Notes: a model not told the origin generated them from the sequence alone. A DNA stretch of 61,817 nt from Chloroflexota bacterium (GCA_009837355.1 VXTR01000071.1:1-61817), one strand, 5' to 3'. Positions 15,503 to 25,785 are shown, counted from the first letter of the stretch. Program-made: numbers and translations.

Positions 15503-17092
15503 ATGTTCAGCAAGATATTGATTGCCAACCGGGGCGAAATCGCCGCCCGCATCATCCGCACCTGCCAACGTCTCGGAGTCGCCACCGTCGCCGTCTATTC
15601 CGAAGCCGACGCCGGCGCTCTGCACACGCAAATGGCCGACCGGTCCGTCTGCATCGGCCCTGCGTCCGCCGCCGAGTCCTACCTGAACGTTGACGCCGTG
15701 ATGACCGCCTGCCTGACCACCGGAGCGCAGGCCATCCATCCCGGCTACGGATTCCTCTCCGAGAACGGCGCGCTGGCCCGGCGTTGCAAGTCGGAAGGCA
15801 TCACATTCATTGGCCCCACCGAAGAGGTGCTCAACCAGATGGGCGACAAGCTTTCCGCCCGTCGCGTTGCGCGCAAGTCCGGCCTCCCCGTGATGCCCGG
15901 CACCGAGGAGCCCGTCAGCGACGACGAGGCCATCGCCAAAGCCTGGGAACTGGGCTTCCCCATGATGGTCAAGGCCGCAGCCGGCGGTGGCGGCATCGGC
16001 ATCCACGTCGTCCACACCATGTCCGAACTGGAACCCATCGTCGAGCGCACGCGCAAGACGGCGCAGGCGGCCTTCGCCGATTCCAGCCTCTTCTACGAAC
16101 GCTATCTGGAAGGCGCGTCCCACATCGAAGTTCAGCTCATCGCCGACCAGTACGGCAACGTGCTGCATCTTTTTGAGCGCGACTGCTCCATCCAACGCCG
16201 CAACCAGAAGCTCATCGAAGAAACCCCGGCCTCGGTCAAGATAACCGGCGAAGTCCGCGCCCAAATCGGCCGCCTCGCCCGCCAGTTGGGGCGGGAAGTC
16301 GGGTACACCAATGCCGGCACCGTGGAGTTCCTGGTAACCCCCGACGGGCATTTCTACTTCCTGGAGATGAACCCGCGCCTGCAGGTTGAGCACGGCGTAA
16401 CCGAGCTGCTCACCGGGCAAGACATTGTAGAGCGGCAACTGCAGTCCGCCGCCGGCATCCCCTTCAACATTAGCCAGCCGGACCTGCGGGCCAACGGCCA
16501 TGCCATCGAAGCCCGCGTCTATCCCGAGGATCCTGACACCTGCTTGCCCAACGTCGGCGTCGTTACTGACCTGCAGTTGCCCCAAGGCGAAAACGTCCGG
16601 GTGGACACGGCCCTTTGCGTTGGCTACGAGGTTTCGCTACACTACGAACCGTTGCTTGCGAAAGTGATGGCTTGGGGTGAAGACCGCGCCGCCGCCATCG
16701 CCACGTTGGACGCGGCCCTGGCCGACTTCAACGTGACTGGCGTGGACACCAACATACCCCTGCTGCGCGACGTGCTGGCCAGCCCCGAATTTTCATCGGG
16801 AGGCTATCACACCGGCAGCCTGGCACGGATTCTCGAGCGACGACAACAAGCCAACAGCGAAAAGAACAGCGTGCACCGGAACCCGATTGCCACATCAGGA
16901 CACCAGCCGGCCAATGGTCAGCGTCCCGAACTGAACCCGCGGGCATTGGCCGCCGCCATCGGCGCCGCCGCGGTCGCAGTAGAGCAAGCCGCCCGACAGG
17001 ACGGCTCAGCCCTGCCGGATGGCGGTTCTCGCTGGCGCACCCTGGGACGCCGGGAACTTTTCCGCTCGCGGCTGGGGAGCGCGTCCTGGTAA
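15503..17092 (+). CDS. accC: Biotin carboxylase subunit of an acyl-CoA carboxylase
   Basis: A 529-residue ATP-grasp biotin carboxylase. It begins MFSKILIANRGEIAARI, has the glycine-rich ATP loop KAAAGGGGIGIH and the carboxylation-site block FLEMNPRLQVEHGVTE, and its catalytic domain ends near residue 455. The extra C-terminal 75 residues, ending SRWRTLGRREL, resemble the linker seen in alpha chains of acyl-CoA carboxylases that carry biotin carboxylase and biotin domains together. Here the frame stops (TAA) and the biotin carrier is a separate gene starting 1 nt later. The enzyme carboxylates biotin with ATP and bicarbonate. No carboxyltransferase gene is nearby, so the acyl-CoA substrate is unknown. 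Confidence 0.88.
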   Translation: MFSKILIANRGEIAARIIRTCQRLGVATVAVYSEADAGALHTQMADRSVCIGPASAAESYLNVDAVMTACLTTGAQAIHPGYGFLSENGALARRCKSEGITFIGPTEEVLNQMGDKLSARRVARKSGLPVMPGTEEPVSDDEAIAKAWELGFPMMVKAAAGGGGIGIHVVHTMSELEPIVERTRKTAQAAFADSSLFYERYLEGASHIEVQLIADQYGNVLHLFERDCSIQRRNQKLIEETPASVKITGEVRAQIGRLARQLGREVGYTNAGTVEFLVTPDGHFYFLEMNPRLQVEHGVTELLTGQDIVERQLQSAAGIPFNISQPDLRANGHAIEARVYPEDPDTCLPNVGVVTDLQLPQGENVRVDTALCVGYEVSLHYEPLLAKVMAWGEDRAAAIATLDAALADFNVTGVDTNIPLLRDVLASPEFSSGGYHTGSLARILERRQQANSEKNSVHRNPIATSGHQPANGQRPELNPRALAAAIGAAAVAVEQAARQDGSALPDGGSRWRTLGRRELFRSRLGSASW

Positions 17093-17093
17093 C

Positions 17094-17534
17094 TTGACCA
17101 CGATTCGGGTTCGCGTCGGCGAACACTGGTACACCGTTGAAGTTGGCGACCTGAGCCAATCTCCCGTCCTCGTAACCGTGGACGGCGAAACCTTTGAGGT
17201 AGATGTTGAGGCCGACGTCGGCCCAACGCCGCCGCGACGGGGCCGGCCGGCCGGCGGCCTTTCCGTTCCTGATGCTCCAACGCCCGCCGCGCCGGGTTCC
17301 TCCGCCCAAGTTAGCGTTGACGATGACATCCTGCGCTCGCCCATGCCGGGCCGGGTGATGTCCGTGCTGGTCCGCCCCGGCGACGCCGTGTCCGCCGGCG
17401 ACGAAGTATGCGTGGTGGAGGCCATGAAGATGGAGCAAAGCATCCTGGCCCACCGGGACGGCACTGTCAAAACGATATTCGTCCACCCGCTGGACTCGGT
17501 CAACGCCAACGACCCTCTGGTAGAGCTAGAATAG
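17094..17534 (+). CDS. Biotin carboxyl carrier protein
   Basis: A 146-residue protein with a short beta-rich N-terminal part (MTTIRVRVGEHWYTVEVG), a Pro-rich hinge (about 45-72) and a biotinyl domain with the biotin-accepting lysine in EAMKME (Lys112). It carries the carboxyl group from the biotin carboxylase encoded immediately upstream to an unlinked carboxyltransferase. The TTG at 17094 is chosen because the conserved N-terminal strand begins there, right after the accC stop. An ATG at 17019 in the same frame would overlap accC by 74 nt and add 25 unconserved residues. The arrangement looks like a split version of a fused alpha subunit. Confidence 0.82.
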   Translation: MTTIRVRVGEHWYTVEVGDLSQSPVLVTVDGETFEVDVEADVGPTPPRRGRPAGGLSVPDAPTPAAPGSSAQVSVDDDILRSPMPGRVMSVLVRPGDAVSAGDEVCVVEAMKMEQSILAHRDGTVKTIFVHPLDSVNANDPLVELE

Positions 17535-17566
17535 CCAGCAATCAGCCCGAATCCGAAGGTCTGACG

Positions 17567-18883
17567 ATGCCGCGATGGGTAGCCCCCAAGTTCCCCGGTT
17601 GCAGAGTGGCTTGGACTACGATTCGGGCTGTCCTGCTCATGGCGCTAGTCGCGGCGGCCTTGATGGCATGCGGCGACGATCCCCAGCTTGGCGCATCGGC
17701 GGCACCCACGCAGACTCTCGCGCCGGTTTCAGTAGCGGTTCCAACGCCGGAACCTCAGCCGTCGGCAACGGCAGTGCCAACGGCGACACCGACACTCAGC
17801 CCTACTGCGACTGCAACAGCCACGCCGCCGCCAACATCCTCCCCGGTGCCCACGGACACGCCGGAACCTACCGCGAAGCCCACGCCCGCCCCCACTCCGG
17901 ATCCGACACGAGCGCCAATGCCGTCTCCTACGACCGCCCCGACACCGACGCCCGAACCCACACCCACGCCGAGTCCAACGGCTACGCCAATTCCCCTTGA
18001 CCAGTTGCTCCAGGACGCTAACCTGCCATCGGATATCCAGTTCAGAATCTTGGGCGAAGTTGACCGGTCAGAAGTGGAATTGGTGCTACTGGGAATCCAC
18101 CTCTTCGACGAATTTCGCAAATCGCTGGATGTTCCGGAGCGGCCAGTGCCCTTGGTGATCCACATGGACAGCGATCTTGACAGGATAGTGCTCCATAATC
18201 AAAGGAGGTATGGCTGGCCAATCGATACGATGAGAAAGTACTGGGAGGACAGATGGATTGCCAATGACAAGAATGAGTTTATGATTCACGCGTTGGAGCC
18301 CGGGGAACAGCCAGGGTCGCGGTCTTCCGAGCGCGGCATTGGATCGATCGCTCATGATTTGGTTCATGCGGCACTTCAACATGGGCTGTTAGGGATCTCG
18401 ACGGACCCCAAAGCCTTTGAGCGATACAAAGGAATAGATGAACCGCGGTGGCTCTCCGAGGGGATGGCAACACTGATGCATACAATGATCGTGGCGGAGG
18501 AAAGGGGCATAACGTACTCCGACGCTCGAATACACTGGGTATCATTCACGAAGGATGCCGATATTCCGCTCCGGGATGCTGAAATCCATCCGGCAAATCA
18601 GCCCTCTGGAGTCATCTTACGCTACGACAGGAGGCAGATCATTGACTGCACCTACCGTTGCGGCGCTCTCGCTGCCGAATTGCTGGCCTCTCACGTCGGA
18701 TTGAGCAAGCTATCGAATTACTGGATGGAGTTGGAAACCAGGATGGTTCCTCTGCGCGTACAAGGCGACCGCGGGTGGACCGAGGCGTTTGAACGCGCCT
18801 ACGGGATGACGGTGGAGGAGTTCTACGAACTGTTCGAGGAGCACCGCGCCGCCGGCTTTCCTGAGATGGACATCGGCCAGTAG
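17567..18883 (+). CDS. Lipoprotein with Thr/Pro linker and gluzincin-like peptidase domain (HDxxH)
   Basis: The 438-residue protein has a signal peptide ending LMAC (lipidation Cys35), a linker of about 100 residues built of TPTPT-type repeats, and a C-terminal domain of about 280 residues. That domain resembles gluzincin metallopeptidases: SIAHDLVHAAL, with an HxxxH pair, is followed by WLSEGMATLM, matching the usual third zinc ligand Glu. The catalytic Glu of HExxH is replaced by Asp, so activity is doubtful or altered. GAAGGT precedes the ATG. Base composition of the C-terminal part is noticeably less GC-biased than its neighbours. It sits 32 nt after the biotin carrier gene, possibly by chance. 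Confidence 0.7.
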   Translation: MPRWVAPKFPGCRVAWTTIRAVLLMALVAAALMACGDDPQLGASAAPTQTLAPVSVAVPTPEPQPSATAVPTATPTLSPTATATATPPPTSSPVPTDTPEPTAKPTPAPTPDPTRAPMPSPTTAPTPTPEPTPTPSPTATPIPLDQLLQDANLPSDIQFRILGEVDRSEVELVLLGIHLFDEFRKSLDVPERPVPLVIHMDSDLDRIVLHNQRRYGWPIDTMRKYWEDRWIANDKNEFMIHALEPGEQPGSRSSERGIGSIAHDLVHAALQHGLLGISTDPKAFERYKGIDEPRWLSEGMATLMHTMIVAEERGITYSDARIHWVSFTKDADIPLRDAEIHPANQPSGVILRYDRRQIIDCTYRCGALAAELLASHVGLSKLSNYWMELETRMVPLRVQGDRGWTEAFERAYGMTVEEFYELFEEHRAAGFPEMDIGQ

Positions 18884-18941
18884 GCTAACGTCGCAATCCT
18901 CTGGTAGAATTTTGAATAACCCGGCCCGTCGCCATTTTTGG

Positions 18942-18947
18942 TAAAAT
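18942..18947 (+). promoter_or_regulatory. -10 element before uvrA (near-leaderless)
   Basis: TAAAAT ends 9 nt before the uvrA ATG at 18957, leaving a leader of about 2-3 nt and no ribosome-binding site. A second TAGAAT at 18904-18909 could be an alternative. Confidence 0.4.
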
Positions 18948-18956
18948 TGGCTTGTT

Positions 18957-21900
18957 ATGCCTCAGGAAACCATCTACATCAAGGGCGCTCGCGAGCACAA
19001 CCTCAAGAACATCGACGTTACCATCCCCCGGGACCGGCTCGTCGTAATCACCGGCGTCTCCGGTTCCGGCAAGAGCAGCCTCGCCTTCGACACTATCTAC
19101 GCCGAGGGCCAGCGCCGCTACGTGGAGTCCCTGTCCGCCTACGCCCGCCAGTTCCTGGGCCGCATGGACAAGCCCGATGTTGACTACATCGAGGGCCTGT
19201 CGCCGGCCATCTCCATCGACCAGAAGGGCGTCTCCAACAACCCACGCTCCACCGTCGGCACGGTAACCGAGATTTACGACTACCTGCGTCTGCTCTTCGC
19301 CCGGGTCGGCCGGCCCCACTGTCCCAAGTGCGGCAACCCCGTGGCCCGGCAGACGGTCCAGCAAATTGTTGACGCCATCCTGGCCCTGCCCGAGTCCTCT
19401 CGCATCACCCTGCTGGCCCCCAAGATTCGCCGCAAGAAGGGCGAGCACCGGGAAATCTTCGAGGCAGCCAAACGGGCCGGATTCGTCCGCCTGCGCGTCA
19501 ACGGCGAAATTATGCTGGTGGAGGACACCGACACCCTAACCCTGGACAAGCAGAAGTGGCACTACATCGACATCGTCGTTGACCGCCTCATCATCCGCAG
19601 CGACACCGAACCGAACCGGGTTACCGAGTCGGTGGAGACGGCCCTGCGCGAAGGCGAGGGGGTGCTGACCGTGGGACGCGAGGGTGAGGACGACCTGACC
19701 TTCAGCGAGCTGTTCGCCTGCGTGGCCTGCGGCGTCAGCCTGCCGGAGATCGAGCCGCGCACTTTCAGCTTCAACAGTCCCCACGGCGCCTGCTCCACCT
19801 GCACCGGCCTGGGCTACCAGTTGGAGGTTGACCCGTCGCTGGTCATTCAGAACCGTTCGCTGTCCCTGCTGGAAGGGGCGGTAGTGCCCTGGGCACGTTC
19901 CGGCGCGGCCAACTCCTGGTACGCCAGCATGATGGAAGCCGTGGCGCGGGAGTACGACTTCTCGCCCCACGCGCCGGTGCGCGAACTCACCGACGACCAG
20001 GTCAACGTCATCCTCTACGGCGCCGGCAAAAAGCAGGTGAAAGTGCGCCACCGCACCGGCCGGGGCCGCACCTACGCCTGGAACACCACCTACGAGGGCG
20101 TCATCCCCAACCTGCAGCGCCGCTACCGCGACACCGAGTCGGACCACACCCGCAGCGAGATTGAGCGGTACATGGCGCAACGGGCCTGCGGTTCCTGCAG
20201 CGGCGCGCGCCTGCGTCCCGAGGCCCTGGGCGTGCTGGTCTGCGGACGCAATATCATGGACGTTACCGGCCTCACAATCGGGACCGGTCTGCAATGGATT
20301 CGCAGCATCAAGCCGGGCGCGGATGCGTCGGCCAACGGGCATAACGGCAGCAATGGACACCATCCGCTGGAAACGCTGGCAGCCGATGAAAACGCATCCG
20401 CCGGCAATGGAACCAAGGCGAAAGCGCGCCGCACTCGCAAGAACGGCAAGCGTGCTGTCAAAGCCGACATCGCCGCCACCCTCACCCAGCGGGAAATGGT
20501 CATCGCCGACCAGATTCTCAAAGAGATTGAGGGCCGCCTCCAGTTCCTGGACAGCATCGGCCTGGACTACGTAACCATGAACCGCACGGCGCGCACGCTG
20601 TCCGGCGGCGAGGCCCAGCGGGTTCGTCTGGCTACACAGATCGGCAGCGGGCTCACCGGCGTGCTCTACGTGTGCGACGAGCCCACCGTTGGGCTGCACC
20701 CCCACGACGACCACCGGCTGATTGGCACCCTGACTCGCCTGCGCGACATGGGCAACACCGTCATCGTGGTAGAGCATGACGACGCAATGATGCGCGCCGC
20801 CGACCACATCGTTGACCTGGGCCCCGGCGCCGGCGAGCACGGCGGCCACATTGTCGCCACCGGCGACGTGTCCGAGGTGATGGCCAACGAGGACTCCCTC
20901 ACCGGCGCCTACCTCAGCGGGCGCAAGCGCATCCCCACGCCGGAGATTCGACGACCGGGCAACGGCAACTCCATCACCATTAGGGGAGCGCGGGAGAACA
21001 ACCTGCAAGGCATCGACGTTGACTTTCCCCTGGGCCTGCTGGGCTGCGTAACCGGCGTATCCGGCAGTGGCAAGAGTACCTTGATGTACGACATCCTGTA
21101 CAAGCGGCTGGCGCAGGCCGTCGCCCAGGGACGCGACCGCCCCGGCGCCCATGACGAAATCACCGGCATCGAGCACATCGACAAGGTCGTCAACATCGAC
21201 CAGTCGCCCATCGGACGGACGCCCCGCAGCAATCCGGCCACCTACACCGGCGCGTTCACGCCCATCCGCGAGGTCTTCGCCGGCCTGCCCGAGGCCCGCA
21301 TCCGCGGCTACAAGCCGGGCCGGTTCTCCTTCAACGTCAAGGGCGGACGCTGCGAGGCCTGCCAGGGCGAGGGCTACAACCAGATTGAAATGCAGTTCCT
21401 CCCCGACGTAACCGTCCCCTGCGAGGTGTGCCAAGGCCGCCGCTACAACCGGGAGGCGTTGGAGGTAACCCTGCGCGACCAGTCCATCGCCGACGTGCTG
21501 TCGATGACCGTGGAGACGGCGCTGGACTTCTTCTGGAACTACTCACGCATCCGCAACCGCCTGGAAACCCTGCGCGACGTGGGCCTCGGTTACATCCGCC
21601 TGGGTCAGCCAGCGACGACGCTGTCCGGCGGCGAGGCCCAGCGGGTCAAGCTGGCCACGGAGCTGTCGCGACGGGCAACCGGGCGCACGTTGTACCTGCT
21701 GGACGAGCCTACCACCGGCCTGTCCTTCGAGGACTGCGCCGCCTTGCTGCGCGTGCTGCACCGCCTGGTTGACCAGGGCAACTCCGTCCTGCTCATCGAG
21801 CACAACCTGGACCTCATCAAAAACGCCGACTGGATAATCGACCTGGGCCCCGGCGCCGGCGACCAGGGCGGCAACCTGCTGGCCTGCGGCACGCCGGAGA

Positions 21901-21986
21901 TGCTGGCGGACGTGGCCGAGTCCCACACCGGCCGTTATCTGAGGGAATCGCTGCAACAGGCCGAACTGGCGGCGACGGCCGATTAG
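18957..21986 (+). CDS. uvrA: Excinuclease ABC subunit A
   Basis: A 1009-residue UvrA, the damage-recognition ATPase of nucleotide excision repair. Both ABC ATPase halves are complete: Walker [10 protein letters not shown] near residue 35 and GVSGSGKST near 703, two LSGGEAQR signatures, and DEPTVGLH and DEPTTGLS Walker B segments. Zinc-binding CxxC pairs are present (CPKCG; CVACG with CSTC; CEAC with CEVC). The protein is about 60 residues longer than usual because of a low-complexity insert at about 450-510 rich in Gly, Asn, His, Ala and then Lys/Arg, placed before the first signature. The gene overlaps the convergent MFS gene by 4 nt. Confidence 0.97.
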   Translation: MPQETIYIKGAREHNLKNIDVTIPRDRLVVITGVSGSGKSSLAFDTIYAEGQRRYVESLSAYARQFLGRMDKPDVDYIEGLSPAISIDQKGVSNNPRSTVGTVTEIYDYLRLLFARVGRPHCPKCGNPVARQTVQQIVDAILALPESSRITLLAPKIRRKKGEHREIFEAAKRAGFVRLRVNGEIMLVEDTDTLTLDKQKWHYIDIVVDRLIIRSDTEPNRVTESVETALREGEGVLTVGREGEDDLTFSELFACVACGVSLPEIEPRTFSFNSPHGACSTCTGLGYQLEVDPSLVIQNRSLSLLEGAVVPWARSGAANSWYASMMEAVAREYDFSPHAPVRELTDDQVNVILYGAGKKQVKVRHRTGRGRTYAWNTTYEGVIPNLQRRYRDTESDHTRSEIERYMAQRACGSCSGARLRPEALGVLVCGRNIMDVTGLTIGTGLQWIRSIKPGADASANGHNGSNGHHPLETLAADENASAGNGTKAKARRTRKNGKRAVKADIAATLTQREMVIADQILKEIEGRLQFLDSIGLDYVTMNRTARTLSGGEAQRVRLATQIGSGLTGVLYVCDEPTVGLHPHDDHRLIGTLTRLRDMGNTVIVVEHDDAMMRAADHIVDLGPGAGEHGGHIVATGDVSEVMANEDSLTGAYLSGRKRIPTPEIRRPGNGNSITIRGARENNLQGIDVDFPLGLLGCVTGVSGSGKSTLMYDILYKRLAQAVAQGRDRPGAHDEITGIEHIDKVVNIDQSPIGRTPRSNPATYTGAFTPIREVFAGLPEARIRGYKPGRFSFNVKGGRCEACQGEGYNQIEMQFLPDVTVPCEVCQGRRYNREALEVTLRDQSIADVLSMTVETALDFFWNYSRIRNRLETLRDVGLGYIRLGQPATTLSGGEAQRVKLATELSRRATGRTLYLLDEPTTGLSFEDCAALLRVLHRLVDQGNSVLLIEHNLDLIKNADWIIDLGPGAGDQGGNLLACGTPEMLADVAESHTGRYLRESLQQAELAATAD

Positions 21987-23269
21987 TCCCGCCCTGGCCG
22001 GGTTGCAGTCAGCATCATTAGCGACACCACCGCCAGGTTGATGCCGAAGGCCGTGAATACCCATTGGTAATTGCCGGTCAGGTCCCAGACGAAGCCGGCC
22101 GCCGTTGGCCCCAGGACCTGGCCGCCCACCTGCGCCGCCAATCCCCAGCTGCGTATCTTGCCCAGGTGCGTGCGGCCGAAGTAGTCGGCCCAGGTCAGCC
22201 GCGCCGTCATGTGCAGGCCGCCCACGCCAAAGCCCAGGATGAACGCTCCGAGCAGGCCCACGCCGATGCCGCTGGCAAAGGCAGTTATCACCGCGCCGCT
22301 GGCTACCACCAGCCCTGACGCCGTCATCACGAACCGGGCCGCCATACGTTCGCCCAGCACTGACCACATTACGCTGGACGGCACCTGAGAAATGGCGAAG
22401 GTCACCGGCGCAAACACCGCTATTGAACCAGGCACTCCCTGATCGGTGAAGTGTGGCGCCTGGTGGAGCGACACTCCACCCTGCACGATAAATCCGGCGA
22501 AGCCGAACAGCATCATCAGCCAGAAAGAGCGCGTCCCCATGGCTTGACGCGGCGTGAAGTTGATTTCCTCGGCGGCGCTGCGGGGCCGACGGCCCGTCGC
22601 CGGTCGCCGGTTGGCGGCGATGGACGCTGCTCCTCCATCCGGTTCCACGCCCAGGTCTTCAGGACGCCGGGCCATCAGCAGAATGGCCGGAATTACTCCC
22701 ACCGCCACCGTCCAAGTGCCCAGGGCGTACCACGCCGTTTCCCAGCCCCAAGCTCCGATGATTGCCTGGGCCACCAGCGGCATCACCGACAGACCGGAAC
22801 CCTGGGATACGTGGTTCAGGGCCAGGGCCAGCGGGCGCCGACGAATGAACCAGTTGCTCACCGCCACCGATGTTCCCAGCTCCAGCGGGCTGGCGAACAC
22901 CGTGCGCCCCGGAACGTAGGCCAGGTAAAACATCCAAATCTGGCTCACCGCGCCCAGGGCTACGGCGCACAGCCCGGCGATTCCTGACGAGATGCCCACC
23001 ACCAGACCGGAGCCGTACCGGTCCAGCACCGGCCCCACCAGCGGCGCCGCGACCACCGCCAGCATCCCGCCGAGGCTCACCGCTCCCGAAAACTGCGCCC
23101 GCGTCCAGCCCAGCTGCTCCGTCATCGGCACGACGAACACCGTCAGCACCGCCAGCGACATCAACGGACGGGAGGAGTACGACGCAACACCCGACAGGGC
23201 CAGTATCACCCAGCCGTAGTAGAAGGGCGTGGCCCGGGCGGCTCGGGATTGGAGCGCGCGCATCACCAT
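21983..23269 (-). CDS. MFS transporter (monocarboxylate/oxalate-type)
   Basis: A 428-residue major facilitator with twelve predicted membrane segments and a hydrophilic central loop (about 205-235, rich in Arg and Pro). The first half carries the loop 2-3 motif [10 protein letters not shown], a variant of GxxxDRxG. Sequence style ([20 protein letters not shown] at the N-terminus) resembles the oxalate:formate antiporter / monocarboxylate group. Substrate is not assignable; an organic acid is plausible. The ATG at 23269 starts ATG-GTG-ATG, and either ATG could be used. It converges with uvrA with a 4-nt overlap. Confidence 0.85.
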   Translation of the reverse strand: MVMRALQSRAARATPFYYGWVILALSGVASYSSRPLMSLAVLTVFVVPMTEQLGWTRAQFSGAVSLGGMLAVVAAPLVGPVLDRYGSGLVVGISSGIAGLCAVALGAVSQIWMFYLAYVPGRTVFASPLELGTSVAVSNWFIRRRPLALALNHVSQGSGLSVMPLVAQAIIGAWGWETAWYALGTWTVAVGVIPAILLMARRPEDLGVEPDGGAASIAANRRPATGRRPRSAAEEINFTPRQAMGTRSFWLMMLFGFAGFIVQGGVSLHQAPHFTDQGVPGSIAVFAPVTFAISQVPSSVMWSVLGERMAARFVMTASGLVVASGAVITAFASGIGVGLLGAFILGFGVGGLHMTARLTWADYFGRTHLGKIRSWGLAAQVGGQVLGPTAAGFVWDLTGNYQWVFTAFGINLAVVSLMMLTATRPGRD

Positions 23270-23492
23270 AGTCGGGGATTATAGCAGGCGAAATTCTACG
23301 CTTGGGTTATTTTTCAATAATTTACACAGGATATGCACGCGCTCGTACTGGCTTGACACGAGCACCCAATGATATTGTCGCCTCGATTCAATTACCCGGC
23401 AGAATCCATAGGACGCTTTAGTGACGCCGCCAGAATTTCCATTCTACAAACTTTCCCCGGCAATCTGGGGCATCGTAAGCAACCTTCCTCCG

Positions 23493-24536
23493 ATGCGTCT
23501 CCGGCGTTCGTCGCCGGTCTTCCCACTGTTGGCGGCGGTTGCGCTGGCCGGCGTGGTTTACATGCTGGCCTGGCCCCATGAGGCCAGCGCCCAGGATGAC
23601 CGGGAGCTCATCATCGTGGAGGACGTGGGACTCAACCGCGCCATCCGCGTCGGTTGGACTTCGAGAAATTACGAAAGGCCTACCTACGGCAGCTATACCG
23701 TGCGGTGGAGAGAGCGGAGCGGGGACCAGAGAACGGCCGACCCAGACCAAGACCGAGCACTGTGCGCCGATGGGTCCGGTTGGCTGGGGCAGGCGACAAC
23801 GCCGGGAACCACTCACTACATCACTGGCCTGACCAACGGCAAACACTACCTGGTACAGGTGAGCGGAGGAGCGTCTGGGTGGTCCGATTGTGTTGCTGCC
23901 ATGCCCGACAGCGCTGGGGGCAATCCGCCGAGTTCGGCCAGCAGCGGAGATGGCGGCACGTCCAAGCGTACCGCGGGCAACCCTGAACCGGAAGCGCAGC
24001 CACAAGCGGAGCCAGCTGCCACGCCCACTCCGACAGTCGCAGCGAGGCTCGTCAGTGTCGCGACTCCTGCCGCCACGCCTACTCTAACCGCACTGCGCGC
24101 CAGAAGCGTCAACGTTCCCACGCCCACGCGGGTACCTACCGCTACGCTTGCTCCGACGCCTACGCCGGTGCCAACGGCTCCACCTACCCCGACGCCTACA
24201 CTGGAACCCACCGCAACTCCCTCTCCCACACCTACACCCACGCCGGAACCTACGGCCAGGCCGCCCTCCACGCTTACTTTCACACTACTGCTGGCGGCGA
24301 TGTCCACTGCGTCGCCTACCCCTACACCGGAACCGACGGCTACACTATCCCCCACGCTAACGCCGACGCCGCCGGAAAATAGGGAAGCGTCCGCTGACCC
24401 GGAAGGCGGCGCCATTACCCAAGTCGGCAACCCGCTGGAGGACGTGGACATGTCGCTTGGCCTGCTCATCGTCCTGGCTATTCTGGCCGGGCTGGTAGTC
24501 CTGACGCTGGGCTACCTCATCCGGCGCCGAGCCTAA
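23493..24536 (+). CDS. Secreted surface protein: Fn3-like domain, Thr/Pro stalk, C-terminal membrane anchor
   Basis: The 347-residue product has a signal peptide ending EASAQ near residue 35, a beta-rich domain of about 100 residues ending YITGLTNGKHYLVQVSGGASGWSD (split here only for description of its Fn3-like edge), a stalk of about 170 residues made of TPTPTPEPT-type repeats, and a C-terminal membrane helix followed by RRRA. It should stand out from the cell surface on its stalk with a single C-terminal anchor. The start at 23493 is chosen for the signal peptide; a GTG at 23421 is open but adds unlikely sequence. Upstream (23270-23492) only an imperfect TTGACA with poor spacing is seen. 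The ligand is unknown. Confidence 0.65.
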   Translation: MRLRRSSPVFPLLAAVALAGVVYMLAWPHEASAQDDRELIIVEDVGLNRAIRVGWTSRNYERPTYGSYTVRWRERSGDQRTADPDQDRALCADGSGWLGQATTPGTTHYITGLTNGKHYLVQVSGGASGWSDCVAAMPDSAGGNPPSSASSGDGGTSKRTAGNPEPEAQPQAEPAATPTPTVAARLVSVATPAATPTLTALRARSVNVPTPTRVPTATLAPTPTPVPTAPPTPTPTLEPTATPSPTPTPTPEPTARPPSTLTFTLLLAAMSTASPTPTPEPTATLSPTLTPTPPENREASADPEGGAITQVGNPLEDVDMSLGLLIVLAILAGLVVLTLGYLIRRRA

Positions 24537-24561
24537 CCTGCGGTACTTCCGCACAATATCC

Positions 24562-24588
24562 TGGGGGCGAGTTTGAAACCCGCCCCCA
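24562..24588. repeat. Palindromic repeat, family A
   Basis: TGGGGGCGAGTTT and AAACCCGCCCCCA flank a single base with one mismatch. It lies between two convergent genes, 25 nt after the surface-protein stop. The core GGGCGNGTTT/AAACCCGCCC is shared with 52043-52063. Confidence 0.65.
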
Positions 24589-24614
24589 TACAATCCACGC
24601 ACTCGGCGCAGCGG

Positions 24615-25628
24615 CTACACCCGTGCCAATTCCCGCTCCTGGTCCTCGCTTGCGGTAGCGGGCGCAAACTTCCCGCCGCGCAGCGGCGCGCGCACCAGCA
24701 ACGTCGGCGCCGGCGAACGACGCACCACTTGATCGGCCACGCTGCCCAGCAAAGCTCGTCCCACTCCCCAGCGGCCGCGGGTGGCCATGACCACCACCGC
24801 GTTGCGCGACCGTCTAGCCAGGTCAACCACAGCGTCCGCCGGCTCCTCCAGCGAGTTCACCGCCTCAACATCGGAAAGGCCGAACCGGGTTTCCAGCTCC
24901 TCGGCCTTGCGCCACATATATTCCCGGGACAGCGCGACCATGCTGGACGCCATCTCGGCGGGGCCGCCGAAATGGAATCCACCCTCGTCGTCCAGACGAG
25001 TCCATTGCGTGTGAGCGCGGAGGTAGTCGGCGTTGCGTGTGCTGCGTACCAGTACGACCTGAGCGCCGCAGGCCCGGGCCAGTTCTCCGGCATAGGCCAG
25101 CGACCGCTCGGCAAAGGCTGAGCCGTCCAGCGGCACGATGACGTTGTCCAGCGACCTGCCAACCCTTGGGCCGACGGGCGATCCGCCGTGCACGACGAGC
25201 GTCGGGTTGCTGACGGATCTGACCACCCGCGCCGTTACGCTGCCCATCACCATGCGGGACAGCCCGCCGCGTCCGTGGGTTGACATTACGATGAGCCGTT
25301 CCGGTTCCCGGCCGGCCAGGTCCGTGATAACCGTCTCGGCCCGGCCTTCCCCTACGAAAACATCGATGGGCACGTTCACGTCCAGCTCTTGCAATCTCTG
25401 CTTTTCCGCGGTCAGATACGCCGTAATCCGGTCGTGCTCGGCCAGGGCCAGGGAGCCGCTGAACCTGCCCAAATCGGCATCGGCGTGCCACTGGGGCACT
25501 CCCTCGAAAGAGCGCAGCAGCGTGATGGGCGAGCCGGCTACTTCGGCCATCAGGCAGGCCGCCGGCAGCGCCTCCGCCGACAACTCCGACCCGTCCAGAG
25601 GAACTATGATGCTCTTGAAAAACGCCAT
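24615..25628 (-). CDS. Tandem universal stress protein (two UspA domains)
   Basis: A 337-residue protein made of two UspA domains. Both begin with the strand IIVPLDGS / VIVPLDGS (residues 7-14 and about 163-170) and end with the ATP-binding loop: GRGGLSRMVMGSVTARVV in the first and GRWGVGRALLGSVADQVV in the second, both matching G-2x-G-9x-G(S/T). ATP-binding Usp proteins respond to starvation and other stress; tandem forms are common. GGAGG precedes the start. An AT-rich region upstream (25670-25725) probably holds its promoter, shared with the divergent nadE. Confidence 0.92.
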   Translation of the reverse strand: MAFFKSIIVPLDGSELSAEALPAACLMAEVAGSPITLLRSFEGVPQWHADADLGRFSGSLALAEHDRITAYLTAEKQRLQELDVNVPIDVFVGEGRAETVITDLAGREPERLIVMSTHGRGGLSRMVMGSVTARVVRSVSNPTLVVHGGSPVGPRVGRSLDNVIVPLDGSAFAERSLAYAGELARACGAQVVLVRSTRNADYLRAHTQWTRLDDEGGFHFGGPAEMASSMVALSREYMWRKAEELETRFGLSDVEAVNSLEEPADAVVDLARRSRNAVVVMATRGRWGVGRALLGSVADQVVRRSPAPTLLVRAPLRGGKFAPATASEDQERELARV

Positions 25629-25773
25629 GACGACACCTCCTCTATCCGTTGCTTCCGTCTTGCGCTGGAATTCACATTGGTAAATACAATACTGTATATT
25701 CGTATATAAGATAATGTAACATAGCGCTGCCGCTCACGCAATCCCTTCTCTCCTTTGCTGCACCGCCTTGCGC
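25629..25773. promoter_or_regulatory. AT-rich divergent regulatory region between usp and nadE
   Basis: The 145-nt gap contains an AT island at 25680-25725, unusual in this GC-rich window, with overlapping palindromic TA-rich steps (ATACTGTAT; ATATTCGTATAT). It offers several -10-like hexamers in both directions and could bind a regulator. No regulator family can be named with confidence. Confidence 0.45.
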
Positions 25774-25779
25774 TATAAT
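25774..25779 (+). promoter_or_regulatory. -10 element giving a leaderless nadE transcript
   Basis: A consensus TATAAT lies 6 nt before the nadE ATG at 25786, and there is no ribosome-binding site. A TTG at 25768 in frame would overlap this box and is therefore an unlikely start. Confidence 0.6.
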
Positions 25780-25785
25780 GCTGCA

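Noticed and set aside
19536-21434. A 632-codon open frame antisense to uvrA
   Set aside because: It runs opposite conserved uvrA motifs and has no recognisable domain, start signal or similarity.
25685-25710. LexA/SOS-like box TACTGTATATTCGTATAT before nadE and usp
   Set aside because: It has only one CTGT half-site and lies before non-SOS genes; LexA boxes in this phylum are not of the E. coli type.
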